DNA of 64,000 nt, taken from assembly GCA_964620445.1 (NCBI GenBank), contig CAZUHB010000026.1, forward strand, positions 21,077-85,076, written 5' to 3'. Shown here piece after piece: positions 24,960-33,214 of the stretch; the stretch's first letter is position 1, and each line of letters opens with the position of its first letter. The position numbers were made by a program, and so were the translations under genes. Origin of the DNA: CAZUHB01 sp964620445. Lineage in GTDB: Bacteria; Planctomycetota; B15-G4; CAYZWU01. The notes under the pieces were generated by a model. The model did no database searches. It saw nothing but the letters and a program-made list of their open reading frames with translations, and was not told the origin of the DNA.

Positions 24960-25733
24960 ATGCTCAAAACAGGAATTTACGTTGACGGTGAGAACATCCG
25001 CCTCTGCGGCGGATATGGCATGCGTTACGATGTTCTCAAAAAGTATGTTGCCATGGATGACTCGGTCATCCTGAGAGCCAACTCCTACGTGGTCGAAGAT
25101 CTCGAACAGACGGACAAGGACGACGATTACCGCCGCAAGCTCTATCGCTACCACGACGTTCTCAGGAGCCACGGATTCAAACTGATCAAGAAACCGGTCC
25201 AGCGTTATGTCAATTCGGACGGCGAGGTCACGGTCAAGGCGAACGTGGACATGGACCTGGGTATCGACGCCCTGCTTCAGTCGAGACACCTCGACCGGGT
25301 CGTTCTCCTCTCCGGGGACGGCGATTTTTGCCACCTCATTCACGCGATGCAGAATTTCGGCTGCCGTGTGGAAGTGATCGGCTTTCTGAACGTGGCGAAA
25401 CGTCTCAAGGAGGCGGCGGACTTTTATCTTTCCGGTTTCATGATCCCCGGCCTGCTTCCCACGAGCGACAACGGCGAGATCATCAGGGGTTATCCCGTCA
25501 ATTACTGGCAGGACAAGGGGTATGGATTCTTCCGCCACCTCCAATTGAACGACGAAGGATTGGCGGAAAAGGAAGTTTTCTTCCACCACTCCCACTTCGA
25601 GGATGAGATTTCCACCGATGCGCTGACACGACCGTCCAATATCTTCGAGTTCCGGCTCGTTCCGAGCACCGTCAAGGAAGGGGACTTGATGGCCACCGAG
25701 ATCCGGCACGCTCACAGCCATGTCGTGATCTGA
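24960..25733 (+). CDS. NYN-domain protein fused to a cold-shock-like domain
   Basis: 257 residues. The N-terminal 160 residues are a NYN (PIN-like, LabA/DUF88) nuclease domain: GIYVDGENIRL with its Asp, the MDLGIDALLQ acid pair, VVLLSGDGDFCHLIHAM and CRVEVIGF. The acidic residues needed for metal are retained. From about 180 the sequence reads VNYWQDKGYGFFRHL and later KEVFFHHSHF, the RNP1/RNP2 pattern of a cold-shock OB fold. Such an arrangement suggests an RNA nuclease with its own RNA-binding domain. It precedes a radical SAM gene by 32 bases. AAGG lies 8 bases before the ATG. Confidence 0.8.
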   Translation: MLKTGIYVDGENIRLCGGYGMRYDVLKKYVAMDDSVILRANSYVVEDLEQTDKDDDYRRKLYRYHDVLRSHGFKLIKKPVQRYVNSDGEVTVKANVDMDLGIDALLQSRHLDRVVLLSGDGDFCHLIHAMQNFGCRVEVIGFLNVAKRLKEAADFYLSGFMIPGLLPTSDNGEIIRGYPVNYWQDKGYGFFRHLQLNDEGLAEKEVFFHHSHFEDEISTDALTRPSNIFEFRLVPSTVKEGDLMATEIRHAHSHVVI

Positions 25734-25765
25734 GAGCACGGACGAGAAGAGGACGAAAAAACAGA

Positions 25766-26635
25766 ATGCGTTATGAAGGCAATATCTTCAGACCTCCCTC
25801 GGAGGCCAATTCCCTGATCATCCAGGCCACGCGCGGCTGTTCCTACAACAAGTGCACCTTCTGCGCCATGTACCAGGGCGTGCGTTTCAAGATCCGCCCC
25901 GTCGACGAGATCGCCGAGGATATCGAGATGGCCCGCCAGTACCTCGGTCCCCATGTGCGGCGCGTCTTCCTCGCCGACGGCGACGCGCTCATCATCAAGA
26001 CAGCACGCCTTCTCGAGATCGTCGATCTGCTCGAGAAGGCCTTTCCCGACCTCCTGCGCGTGGGTGTCTACGCCACACCGCAGGCCTTGCTCCTCAAGAG
26101 CGGCGAGGAACTGGAAACGCTGAAGTCCCGAAAGCTCAACATGCTCTATCTCGGCGTGGAGAGCGGATCGGAGCTCGTGCTCGAGCGCCTGAAAAAAGGG
26201 GTGACGCAGGAGGAGATGATCGAAGCGGGCCGCAAGGCGGTCGACGCGGGGATGAAGCTGTCCACGATGATCATCCTCGGCGCGGGGGGCCCGGACCGGA
26301 GCCTGGAACACGCGAGCGAATCGGGCCGCGTCTTGAGCGCGATCGATCCCCGATTCGTGTCCACGCTGACAATGATGGTCGTTCCCCAGGCGCCGATCCA
26401 CGAGGAGATGGTGCAGGAGCGGTACGTCCCGCCCACCCCGCGGCAGACGATCGAGGAGCTGCGCGAACTGATCGCCCATCTCGACCTGTCGGGCGCGATC
26501 TTTCGCGCCAATCACATCTCCAATCTGGCCTCGCCCTCCGGAAGCCTTCCCAAGGACAAGAAGAGGTTGCTCGCCGAGCTCGACGCGGTGCTCGAAGGAC
26601 CGGTTCCGGCCGAGTTCGGGCCTCGCGGGTTCTAG
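25766..26635 (+). CDS. radical SAM protein with CX4CX2C cluster motif
   Basis: 289 residues. The N-terminus has ATRGCSYNKCTFCAMY, giving Cys25, Cys30 and Cys33, a CX4CX2C spacing rather than the usual CX3CX2C. A TIM-barrel follows: GGE-like HVRRVFLADGDAL, the LNMLYLGVESGSELVLERLKKG strand and MKLSTMIILGAGG. This subgroup of uncharacterised radical SAM proteins (COG1032-like) is known from memory to tolerate the extra residue. The C-terminal 60 residues include FRANHISN. The reaction is unknown. It is probably co-transcribed with the NYN gene. Confidence 0.85.
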   Translation: MRYEGNIFRPPSEANSLIIQATRGCSYNKCTFCAMYQGVRFKIRPVDEIAEDIEMARQYLGPHVRRVFLADGDALIIKTARLLEIVDLLEKAFPDLLRVGVYATPQALLLKSGEELETLKSRKLNMLYLGVESGSELVLERLKKGVTQEEMIEAGRKAVDAGMKLSTMIILGAGGPDRSLEHASESGRVLSAIDPRFVSTLTMMVVPQAPIHEEMVQERYVPPTPRQTIEELRELIAHLDLSGAIFRANHISNLASPSGSLPKDKKRLLAELDAVLEGPVPAEFGPRGF

Positions 26636-26653
26636 AGGTGGGGTTGGCTCTAT

Positions 26654-26791
26654 CCTTCAAGATGCCCGGTGAGGATACCCACACGGCGGGAGCTCGAGAT
26701 ATTTTTTTGGTTTTGCATTCTCCGCTCGGCGAGCCCAAAAAAACATCTCGCCTTTCGGCCGTACGGGTGGACTCACCCGACGTCTTGAAGG
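26654..26791. repeat. long imperfect palindrome between convergent genes
   Basis: Bases 26654-26710 and 26734-26791 form an imperfect inverted repeat of about 57 bp (roughly three quarters matching) around a short loop. The outer 9 bases (CCTTCAAGA) are perfect, as is the run of seven T with its A partner at the base of the loop. Mismatches are spread along the arms. It could be a bidirectional terminator, a structured RNA or the remains of a small inverted-repeat element. Confidence 0.65.
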
Positions 26792-26809
26792 GCACGGACC
26801 GGCACACGC

Positions 26810-27022
26810 CTAGAACGTCCGGATCGTCCCGCAATCGGGGCATTCCCAGGTGAGGTTGTTGCACGTCATGCCCCAGGCATTCTCGTCCATGCATTCCTGG
26901 CAGATCATGAAACCGCAGGTGCAGGTCCAGCAAAAGGGGACCTTTTTTTCGCAGATAGCGCAGTTCCAGTCGGATCGGCGCCGGCTTCGCTGCTTCTTCT
27001 TTCGGTCTCCGCTCCGTTTCAC
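26810..27022 (-). CDS. small multi-cysteine zinc-finger-like protein
   Basis: The 70-residue product has a very basic N-terminus (KRSGDRKKKQRSRRR) and ten cysteines: CAIC, then CWTCTC, CQEC, a lone Cys and CPDC at the end. They could hold two or three zinc ions, as in a TFIIB- or RING-like ribbon. I do not know the family. GTG 27022 is the start, with AGGAAC immediately upstream and a GAGGTG slightly further. It begins 15 bases after the stop of the SLC12-like transporter, so the two are likely in one operon. Confidence 0.65.
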   Translation of the reverse strand: MKRSGDRKKKQRSRRRSDWNCAICEKKVPFCWTCTCGFMICQECMDENAWGMTCNNLTWECPDCGTIRTF

Positions 27023-27037
27023 GTTCCTATCGCCACC

Positions 27038-29611
27038 TCATTGATTGCCTGACCCGTTCGGATCATCGGCGGGCTTGGTTTTCTTTTCCAGCGCCTCCGC
27101 GGCGCTCGCGGCATCGATCGCCTTGGCCCGCGCCTTGGCCGCCCGGCGGACCGCCTTGTGCGCGTCCTCGCCCGCCTCGCGGAGCGCCTTCTCGAGAGCG
27201 GAGATCTTGTCCCCGTTGCGGCCCTCCTCCACGAGCTTTGCCAACTCCTTCTCGAGCGCGGCGATCCTGGCCTCGGCCTTCTGAACCTCCGTCTCGGCCT
27301 CGAGCGCCCTCTTCTCGGTATCGGTCGCCGCATCGCGAACGAGCGCGGTCTCGGCCGCACCGCCCTCTTCCGGGTCCGCGTCGAGGGGAATATCCTCGGC
27401 CGCCAGCACCACCGCCACCACCGGCAGCCGTTCGAACAGATCGTCGAGCGGATTTCCGAACGGATCGGCCGGCAGGTAATTGTGCAGCCTCAGAGGAAGA
27501 AAAACGAGCGATGCGTCGGCCGACTCGGCCACGATGCTGTCAGCGTTTCGCGCATCGATCGCCTTGCACTCCGCCTCGATGCGCGCCTCGTCGAGAATCC
27601 GGCCGAGTTCTTCGCGGCACCCGTTCTCCTCGCCGTCGCGCGCGGTCAGGGTCAGAACGCGGATCGCCGCCCCGTCCCACGCGCCGCTCCGCGTCATCAG
27701 GTAGGCGAGCAGGAGCGTGAGGCGGCTCGTCGCATCGTTCGACCACCAGATATCGATGCGCCGATCGCCCGCCGGCTGTTCGCCGAGCGCATCCCACTCG
27801 GTCATCTTGGCATCCACGGCGATCACGTTGCACCCGAGTCGGAGCGCGGCTCTCAGGTAGCGGCCGTATCTTTCCTGGCCAGCGTTGTCCGGCTCCGCGA
27901 GAACCTGCTCGGGCCAGTTGAGTATGACCGTGTTGGCCCGAACCGAACCGATCCCCCACGACTGGATCAAGGCGCGGGCGCCCTCGAGCACGGTGGGCGC
28001 CAGGATCACCCGGCCGAAAGCCTCCACATCGATCTCGGCGATCTCGGCGAGAAGCTTCTCTTCCTCCTCGTCGCGCCGCATCCGTGCCCTGATCCCCTGG
28101 CCGACCAGTATCTTGACGGCAGTGGCCAAACCGGCGCCTCCCTCGATCCACGACGAGAACCGGAGCAGCTGTTCGCGACGGTTGGCGTCGTTCGAGAAGA
28201 CGAGCAGCCGCGGACGCCAGTTGCGTGGATGCTCCGGTTCCTCGCCGATGGCGAAGAGATGTTCGCGGAGCCGCTGAAAGTGATAGGCGCGTCGGCTGTC
28301 CGCCCAGCGCGCCGGGCCGGCCGTGCGTTTGAGGTACTGGTATACGGCGGCCAGGATCGAGACCGCCACCAGGCCCGCGGCGAAATTGATCGCCATCATG
28401 GCGGCCAGGCAGGCGAGAGCGCCGAGCAGACTGACGCGGCGATCGAACCATCGGAATCGCGGCCTGAAGGAGGGACTCTCGGTCCGCGCCTCGAACCAGG
28501 TGGCGTAGTTGAGGAGGCCGTAGGAAATCAGGAAGAACATGGACACGACAGGCGCGATCAGGTTGAGCCGGCCGGCGGCGATCGTGACCCCCGCGACGAG
28601 CGCCGAGAGGAGCACACCGCGCCTCGGGTTCGCCGAGGGACCTGATCCCCTGGCAAAAGGTGTGAGAAAGGCAAAGATCCGATCTTGCGCCATCGACTGC
28701 AAGATGCGCGGCGCACCGAGAAAGGACGCCATCGCCGAAGAAAGGGTTGCGGCGATCACTCCCGCGCTGATCAGCCAGTCGATCGCCGCGATCCGCTTCA
28801 TGGCGGAGAAATCGTGGCTCAGCGTCTCGGCCGGCATGGTGCCGGCGAAGAGGAGCGCCGCCGCGAAGTAGACCGCCACCGAAATCCCCACGGCGAGGAA
28901 GGTACCGAGGGGGAGGCTCTTGCCCGGATTCTTCAGATCGCCCGACATGCTCACACCCTGCGTGAAACCGGTCACTGCAGGAAAGAAAATAGCGAAGAGG
29001 ATCCAGATCTCTTCCGTTCCCGGACGTTTTTCCCAGTTCTCGACGACGAGAGCCGGATCGAAACGTCCGATCCCCCCGATGAAAAAGGAGGCGAGTGACG
29101 CGACGAGCGCGGCCATGACGAGATACTGGAACCGCGTGGCCCAATCAGCCCCCAGCCATGCGAAAAAGAAAAGGAACATTCCGGCCGCTGCCGCGATCGC
29201 CTGCGGCAGCCAGGGCTCCGACCAGGGCAGCATGCGCGCCAGGGCTTCGCCGAAACCGATGCAGTAGAACCCGATCGACACCGACTGGGCGAGATAGAGC
29301 ACGATTCCGATGGCGCCGCCGAATTGCACCCCCAGGGTGCGCGAGATCAGGTAGTAGTCGCCCCCACCCTTCACCTTGAGATTGGTGGCGATCGCCGAGA
29401 GCGAGAAGGTGGTCATGATGGAAATCAGATTGGCCATCCCGATGATGACCAGTGCGCGCTTCAATCCCGCGTCGCCCACCACGTAGCCGAGCCGCATGAA
29501 GAGAATGATACCCAAGATGGTCAGAACACTCGGCGTGAACACACCGCCGAATGTGCCGAGAGTTCCCTGGCCAGAGCGCGCTGCTGCCTCGTTCTCAGCT
29601 GGTTTTTTCAT
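27038..29611 (-). CDS. cation-chloride cotransporter (SLC12/APC superfamily)
   Basis: The 857-residue membrane protein starts with the SLC12 hallmark GTFGGVFTPSVLTILGIILFMRLGYVVGDAG. Further hallmarks are GGGDYYLISRTLGVQFGGAIGI and FFPAVTGFTQGVSMSGDLKNPGKSLPLG, the Na-K-Cl/K-Cl cotransporter core in about 12 helices (residues about 20-430). A soluble C-terminal domain (about 450-760) follows with USP-like folds typical of the family. The last 90 residues are a Lys/Ala/Glu coiled coil that is not part of the usual family. It likely moves K+, Na+ and/or Cl- for volume control or acts as an amino-acid carrier. No good ribosome site is visible at ATG 29611. Confidence 0.85.
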   Translation of the reverse strand: MKKPAENEAAARSGQGTLGTFGGVFTPSVLTILGIILFMRLGYVVGDAGLKRALVIIGMANLISIMTTFSLSAIATNLKVKGGGDYYLISRTLGVQFGGAIGIVLYLAQSVSIGFYCIGFGEALARMLPWSEPWLPQAIAAAAGMFLFFFAWLGADWATRFQYLVMAALVASLASFFIGGIGRFDPALVVENWEKRPGTEEIWILFAIFFPAVTGFTQGVSMSGDLKNPGKSLPLGTFLAVGISVAVYFAAALLFAGTMPAETLSHDFSAMKRIAAIDWLISAGVIAATLSSAMASFLGAPRILQSMAQDRIFAFLTPFARGSGPSANPRRGVLLSALVAGVTIAAGRLNLIAPVVSMFFLISYGLLNYATWFEARTESPSFRPRFRWFDRRVSLLGALACLAAMMAINFAAGLVAVSILAAVYQYLKRTAGPARWADSRRAYHFQRLREHLFAIGEEPEHPRNWRPRLLVFSNDANRREQLLRFSSWIEGGAGLATAVKILVGQGIRARMRRDEEEEKLLAEIAEIDVEAFGRVILAPTVLEGARALIQSWGIGSVRANTVILNWPEQVLAEPDNAGQERYGRYLRAALRLGCNVIAVDAKMTEWDALGEQPAGDRRIDIWWSNDATSRLTLLLAYLMTRSGAWDGAAIRVLTLTARDGEENGCREELGRILDEARIEAECKAIDARNADSIVAESADASLVFLPLRLHNYLPADPFGNPLDDLFERLPVVAVVLAAEDIPLDADPEEGGAAETALVRDAATDTEKRALEAETEVQKAEARIAALEKELAKLVEEGRNGDKISALEKALREAGEDAHKAVRRAAKARAKAIDAASAAEALEKKTKPADDPNGSGNQ

Positions 29612-29927
29612 GGGTGGATATTCTGGCAGAGAACCTCGGTCCGATCAACATCGGGAAAGATCAGGATCGGAATTTCATTTTTTTGCCTCGATGAAAAGAA
29701 ACAAGGGATCAGAAAGCAATTTTTCTGGCGAGGCCGTCCGTTTCGGCTATTCAATTCCCATCTGAAATGGGGGATATCAAAAACGGTTTTTTTTACTAAT
29801 GATGCTGTATTTAAGGTAAAATCGCACCAGTGGAATAGTTCAGGAAGGACAAAGCCGGATCCAGCTAGACTCGACACCCATTTTCAGAAAACCCTTTTTC
29901 TTGATGTTCATATATAGGAGGAGAATC
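29612..29927. other. divergent intergenic region, AT-rich
   Basis: This 316-base gap separates the minus transporter gene and the plus secreted repeat gene. It has AT-rich blocks, a small hairpin CCCAT-CTGAA-ATGGG near 29758-29773, and AGGAGGAG before the right-hand gene. I found no coding region or confident promoter. Confidence 0.4.
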
Positions 29928-31664
29928 ATGAGAGTTTTATTTCCCGCACTCCTGGTCGCCGTCGCCCTTGTCGGCTTTTCCCTGCCGGCCGGCGCCCAGA
30001 GCAACAACTCATCCATCGACATCCAGGTTTTCAATCCACTCAACGCCACGACAGGTTCGAGCCATCTCAGAGCCGACCTCCACGTGGGAATGGGCTGGAA
30101 AGAAGGCGCCGCGCCGTCCCACTATCCCGCTGTCGGATTCTCCCCTTACACGGGACTCTGGACACCGCTTCACACCGGGTCGCAGCAGACTCTCGATTTC
30201 GGCATCCTGGGACGTGTTGCCGCAATGGTGGGCAATGACCACAATATCTGGGTCTACATTCCCCAAACGTCGAACTGGGCGGTCGAATCGTTCACCCAGG
30301 TCGACGGCTTCGACATCGGCGGCTCGGTGGCTCTCGCCTGGTGCGATGGAGAAAAAGCCATCGCCCACAGCACTTTCCTCTCCATGAAGTCCCTGCAGCC
30401 GCTCGCCGGTTCGAACTTTCAGAGCTCCGTCGACGACGACCTCCACACCACGGCCGCACTGCTCTTCAATGACACCGACGCCTACGGCTACAGTTCCCTG
30501 ACCAACAGCTGGGGCCACCAGGCGCTCGACGGAGCGGTCGAAGGCCATTCGCCCGGTGAAAACTGCGGCCTCGTCTGGACGGGCGACACACGCTACGGTT
30601 ATTCCTCTGCCTACTCCAACTTCTTCGGATCGCCAGCGGGCAGCGAGCCGCTCGCCGGTGTCGCGGGCAACAAGGTTGCGGTCTCCTACAGCACCGACGA
30701 GGCCGCACTCTTCGACGGCCTCAACGGCCAGTGGATCGCCGGCCCCGTCTACAATCAGAACTATCCTCCCTTCGTGCGCGTCGACGACGAGTCGGCGCTC
30801 ATCTGGGCCGACTCCGGCGCCTGGGCGTTCGATCTGTACGCCGGCGTCTGGTATGACACGGGGATCGTCCCCGGCTACCAGGCCGCCTTCCTCGGCGACA
30901 TTCACGACAACTCCATTCTCCTCTGGAACAACAATCAGGCGTGGGGATATCGGCGCGCCGCTCCCTTTGTTCCCGGCGAGCATCTGACCCTCGACGGCAC
31001 GCCGGTCGTCGGTCACGTGAACGCGGGCGGCAGCCTGCTCGTCAACGCGAACAACGCCTACGGTATGGGCCACGACTGCACGTGGGTCGCTCAGCCCCTC
31101 GACTCGAACAAGACCTACCGGTCGGACATGGGATTCGACGTGGCCGCGGTCTGGTGCGACGACGAGGCGTACGCGTTCAACACCCGCACCAATGCGTGGA
31201 CCCAGATCACCCTGACCAACGCGTCCGGGTACAAGGTCGAATGCTCCTCGAGGCACGTGATCGTCTGGAACGGAACAGAGGCCAAAGCCTATGACGTGTT
31301 CACCGACAGCGTCTACTCTCAGGCCATTAACGGGACACTGCTCGCCGGCGCCCACACGATCTGGACCTCGGCGGTCTTCGCCGACAGCCTCACCGCTTAT
31401 GTCTTCTCCTCCGAAACAGCAGTCTGGTCGGAAATGACCGTGGATGGCTGGCCGAAATTCATCAACATGGGCGGCTACGATTTGATCATCGTGACCAACA
31501 CGACAGGTTACGGCTACACCTCGCTGCTCGGCACCTGGGCGAGCACCCCCATGACGGCTGCACTGAAAGGCTACATGGGTGTCACGCTCGGTATGGTCTA
31601 CACTCCCAGCGAACTCTGGGGTTTCAGCGCCTACACAGGCACGTGGACCAACCAACCGCTCTAG
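29928..31664 (+). CDS. secreted beta-propeller-like repeat protein
   Basis: The 578-residue product has a signal peptide (MRVLFPALLVAVALVGFSLPAGAQ). The rest is made of repeats of about 40-50 residues built on a motif like TDAYGYSSLTNSWGHQAL, TRYGYSSAYSNF, EAYAFNTRTNAWTQITL, ETAVWSEM and ELWGFSAYTGTW. These look like kelch-type blades with Tyr/Trp pairs. No catalytic site is evident; surface binding or structure is likely. The start is ATG 29928, after AGGAGGAG; a longer upstream frame has no such support. A bidirectional terminator follows. Confidence 0.7.
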   Translation: MRVLFPALLVAVALVGFSLPAGAQSNNSSIDIQVFNPLNATTGSSHLRADLHVGMGWKEGAAPSHYPAVGFSPYTGLWTPLHTGSQQTLDFGILGRVAAMVGNDHNIWVYIPQTSNWAVESFTQVDGFDIGGSVALAWCDGEKAIAHSTFLSMKSLQPLAGSNFQSSVDDDLHTTAALLFNDTDAYGYSSLTNSWGHQALDGAVEGHSPGENCGLVWTGDTRYGYSSAYSNFFGSPAGSEPLAGVAGNKVAVSYSTDEAALFDGLNGQWIAGPVYNQNYPPFVRVDDESALIWADSGAWAFDLYAGVWYDTGIVPGYQAAFLGDIHDNSILLWNNNQAWGYRRAAPFVPGEHLTLDGTPVVGHVNAGGSLLVNANNAYGMGHDCTWVAQPLDSNKTYRSDMGFDVAAVWCDDEAYAFNTRTNAWTQITLTNASGYKVECSSRHVIVWNGTEAKAYDVFTDSVYSQAINGTLLAGAHTIWTSAVFADSLTAYVFSSETAVWSEMTVDGWPKFINMGGYDLIIVTNTTGYGYTSLLGTWASTPMTAALKGYMGVTLGMVYTPSELWGFSAYTGTWTNQPL

Positions 31665-31683
31665 ACCGACCTCGTGAAGAAAC

Positions 31684-31721
31684 AAAAAAGAGAGAGCTCC
31701 CTCGCGGAGCTCTCTCTTTTT
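31684..31721. terminator. bidirectional intrinsic terminator
   Basis: GAGAGAGCTCC (31690-31700) pairs with GGAGCTCTCTC (31706-31716) across CTCGC, with A6 on the left and T5 on the right. It separates the convergent secreted-repeat gene and the Nramp-like gene. Confidence 0.92.
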
Positions 31722-31745
31722 ATTCCACCTCTGAAGAGGGACGGG

Positions 31746-33020
31746 CTAGAAAAAACGTTTCCAGAATTCGACTGCAGCGAGGTAGACGAAGAGCCCGAGT
31801 GCGAGCACGAGCGCGCTGTTGGCGGCGATTCCGTTCCGCAGCGATCCCATCCTGGCGCGGGTGTTGTTCATGAAGAGGAGGGTGCCGGCCAGGAAGGGCA
31901 TGAAGAGAGCGCTCAGCGCGGCGTAGATCACGACGAGCCAGACCGGCTTGCCGAAGAGCAAGAGCGCCATGGGCGGAAAGGTCATGAAGCACACGTACCA
32001 GCGATAGACCTTGCCCCGCCTCGAAACGTACCGATCGACCGCATCGCCTTCGGCGCCGCGAATGAGTCCCACATAGTTTCCGAAAAGATAGGGTATCCCC
32101 TGCCACACGCCGAGCATCGACGTGGCCACGGCGCCCCAGAATCCGGCGAGGAATACGACTTCGCCGAGGCGGCCGTAGCGTTCACCCAGAATGACCGCCA
32201 TCTGGAGAACGCCCGAGTTGCCCTCGATACGGATCCCCCGCGGAAGAAGCACCGTGGCGCCGAGCAGGATCAGGCCGAATCCGAAGAAGCCGGTGAGCAG
32301 ATAGCCCACGGCGAGATCGAACCGAACCCCCCGCGCCCAGACCTGACCCGACCATTTCTTCTCCCTGATCCAGTAATTGTAGGAAAGGAGTGTGATCGAG
32401 CCTCCCACGCCGCCGATCGCTCCGAGGACGAGCAGTGTCGAACCGGCCGGCAGGGATGGAATCAGGATGCCGCGAACGACGTCGAAAGGCGAGGCAGCCT
32501 GCATGGCGGCGCTGCCGAGGATCGAGACGAACATGACCCCCACGGCGATCTTCATGGCCAACTCCAGGGCGGAGTAACCGCGCGTCCAGACGAAACAGAA
32601 CGCCCCCAACGCGTGGATCACCGCCCAGGCGTTCACCGAAAGGGCGGGGAAGAGCGCGTGGGCCGCAAGCCCGCAGGCGGCCATGAGCGCCGCCGACACC
32701 ATGAAGGTCCAGAAGACGAGATAGATGAGAAAGAAGAGATTCAGCCCCCTGCCGAAATGCCGCACCCATCCCTCGATCACCGTCGATCCGGTGGCGAGTT
32801 GCCACCGCGCCACGCCCTCGGCGAGAGCGAATTTCAGCAGCGCGCCAAAGAGCGCGGTCCAGAGGAGCGGCAAGCCGAAGGTGGCGCCCGCCTTGGCCGC
32901 CGCAAAGAGGTCGCCCGCGCCCACGCCGGTGGCGGCGACCACGATTCCGGGGCCCACGATCCGCGCAAGGCCCACGAATCCCTTGGGCGGAATTGGATTA
33001 TGTCCATCGGGCGCGTTCAA
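31746..33020 (-). CDS. Nramp-related metal transporter
   Basis: About 11 hydrophobic segments in 424 residues match the Nramp (MntH) family: IVGPGIVVAATGVGAGDLFAA (helix 1), GVARWQLATGSTVIEGW (helix 3) and LGAIGGVGGSITLLSYNYW (helix 6). Canonical divalent-metal Nramps have DPGN in helix 1 and MPH in helix 6. Here they read ATGVGAGD and GGVGGSI, so the classical manganese/iron site is missing, as in the poorly studied Nramp-related group. I start at TTG 33020 because AAAGGTG lies 6 bases upstream; a GTG at 33125 is in frame but lacks a ribosome site. Confidence 0.8.
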   Translation of the reverse strand: MNAPDGHNPIPPKGFVGLARIVGPGIVVAATGVGAGDLFAAAKAGATFGLPLLWTALFGALLKFALAEGVARWQLATGSTVIEGWVRHFGRGLNLFFLIYLVFWTFMVSAALMAACGLAAHALFPALSVNAWAVIHALGAFCFVWTRGYSALELAMKIAVGVMFVSILGSAAMQAASPFDVVRGILIPSLPAGSTLLVLGAIGGVGGSITLLSYNYWIREKKWSGQVWARGVRFDLAVGYLLTGFFGFGLILLGATVLLPRGIRIEGNSGVLQMAVILGERYGRLGEVVFLAGFWGAVATSMLGVWQGIPYLFGNYVGLIRGAEGDAVDRYVSRRGKVYRWYVCFMTFPPMALLLFGKPVWLVVIYAALSALFMPFLAGTLLFMNNTRARMGSLRNGIAANSALVLALGLFVYLAAVEFWKRFF

Positions 33021-33143
33021 CGGTACACCTTTCGGCGGAGGTTCTTTTCTCGATTCCGATCGGTGGTTTCCGGTCGGCGAATTCCAGTCGAATCCACCAT
33101 AAATGTCGTTTCTCGGGAGGGCCACAACTTTATCAGTTCAACA

Positions 33144-33171
33144 TTGGACCTGCCCCGGCCGGCTTGATAAT
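33144..33171 (+). promoter_or_regulatory. promoter of the acyl-CoA operon
   Basis: TTGGAC (33144-33149) and GATAAT (33166-33171) are 16 bases apart, 44 bases before the acyl-CoA dehydrogenase start. No operator is evident between them. Confidence 0.5.
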
Positions 33172-33214
33172 CTGATGGGATGTACCTGTTTCCAGCGAAC
33201 GGAGGAACAAAATA

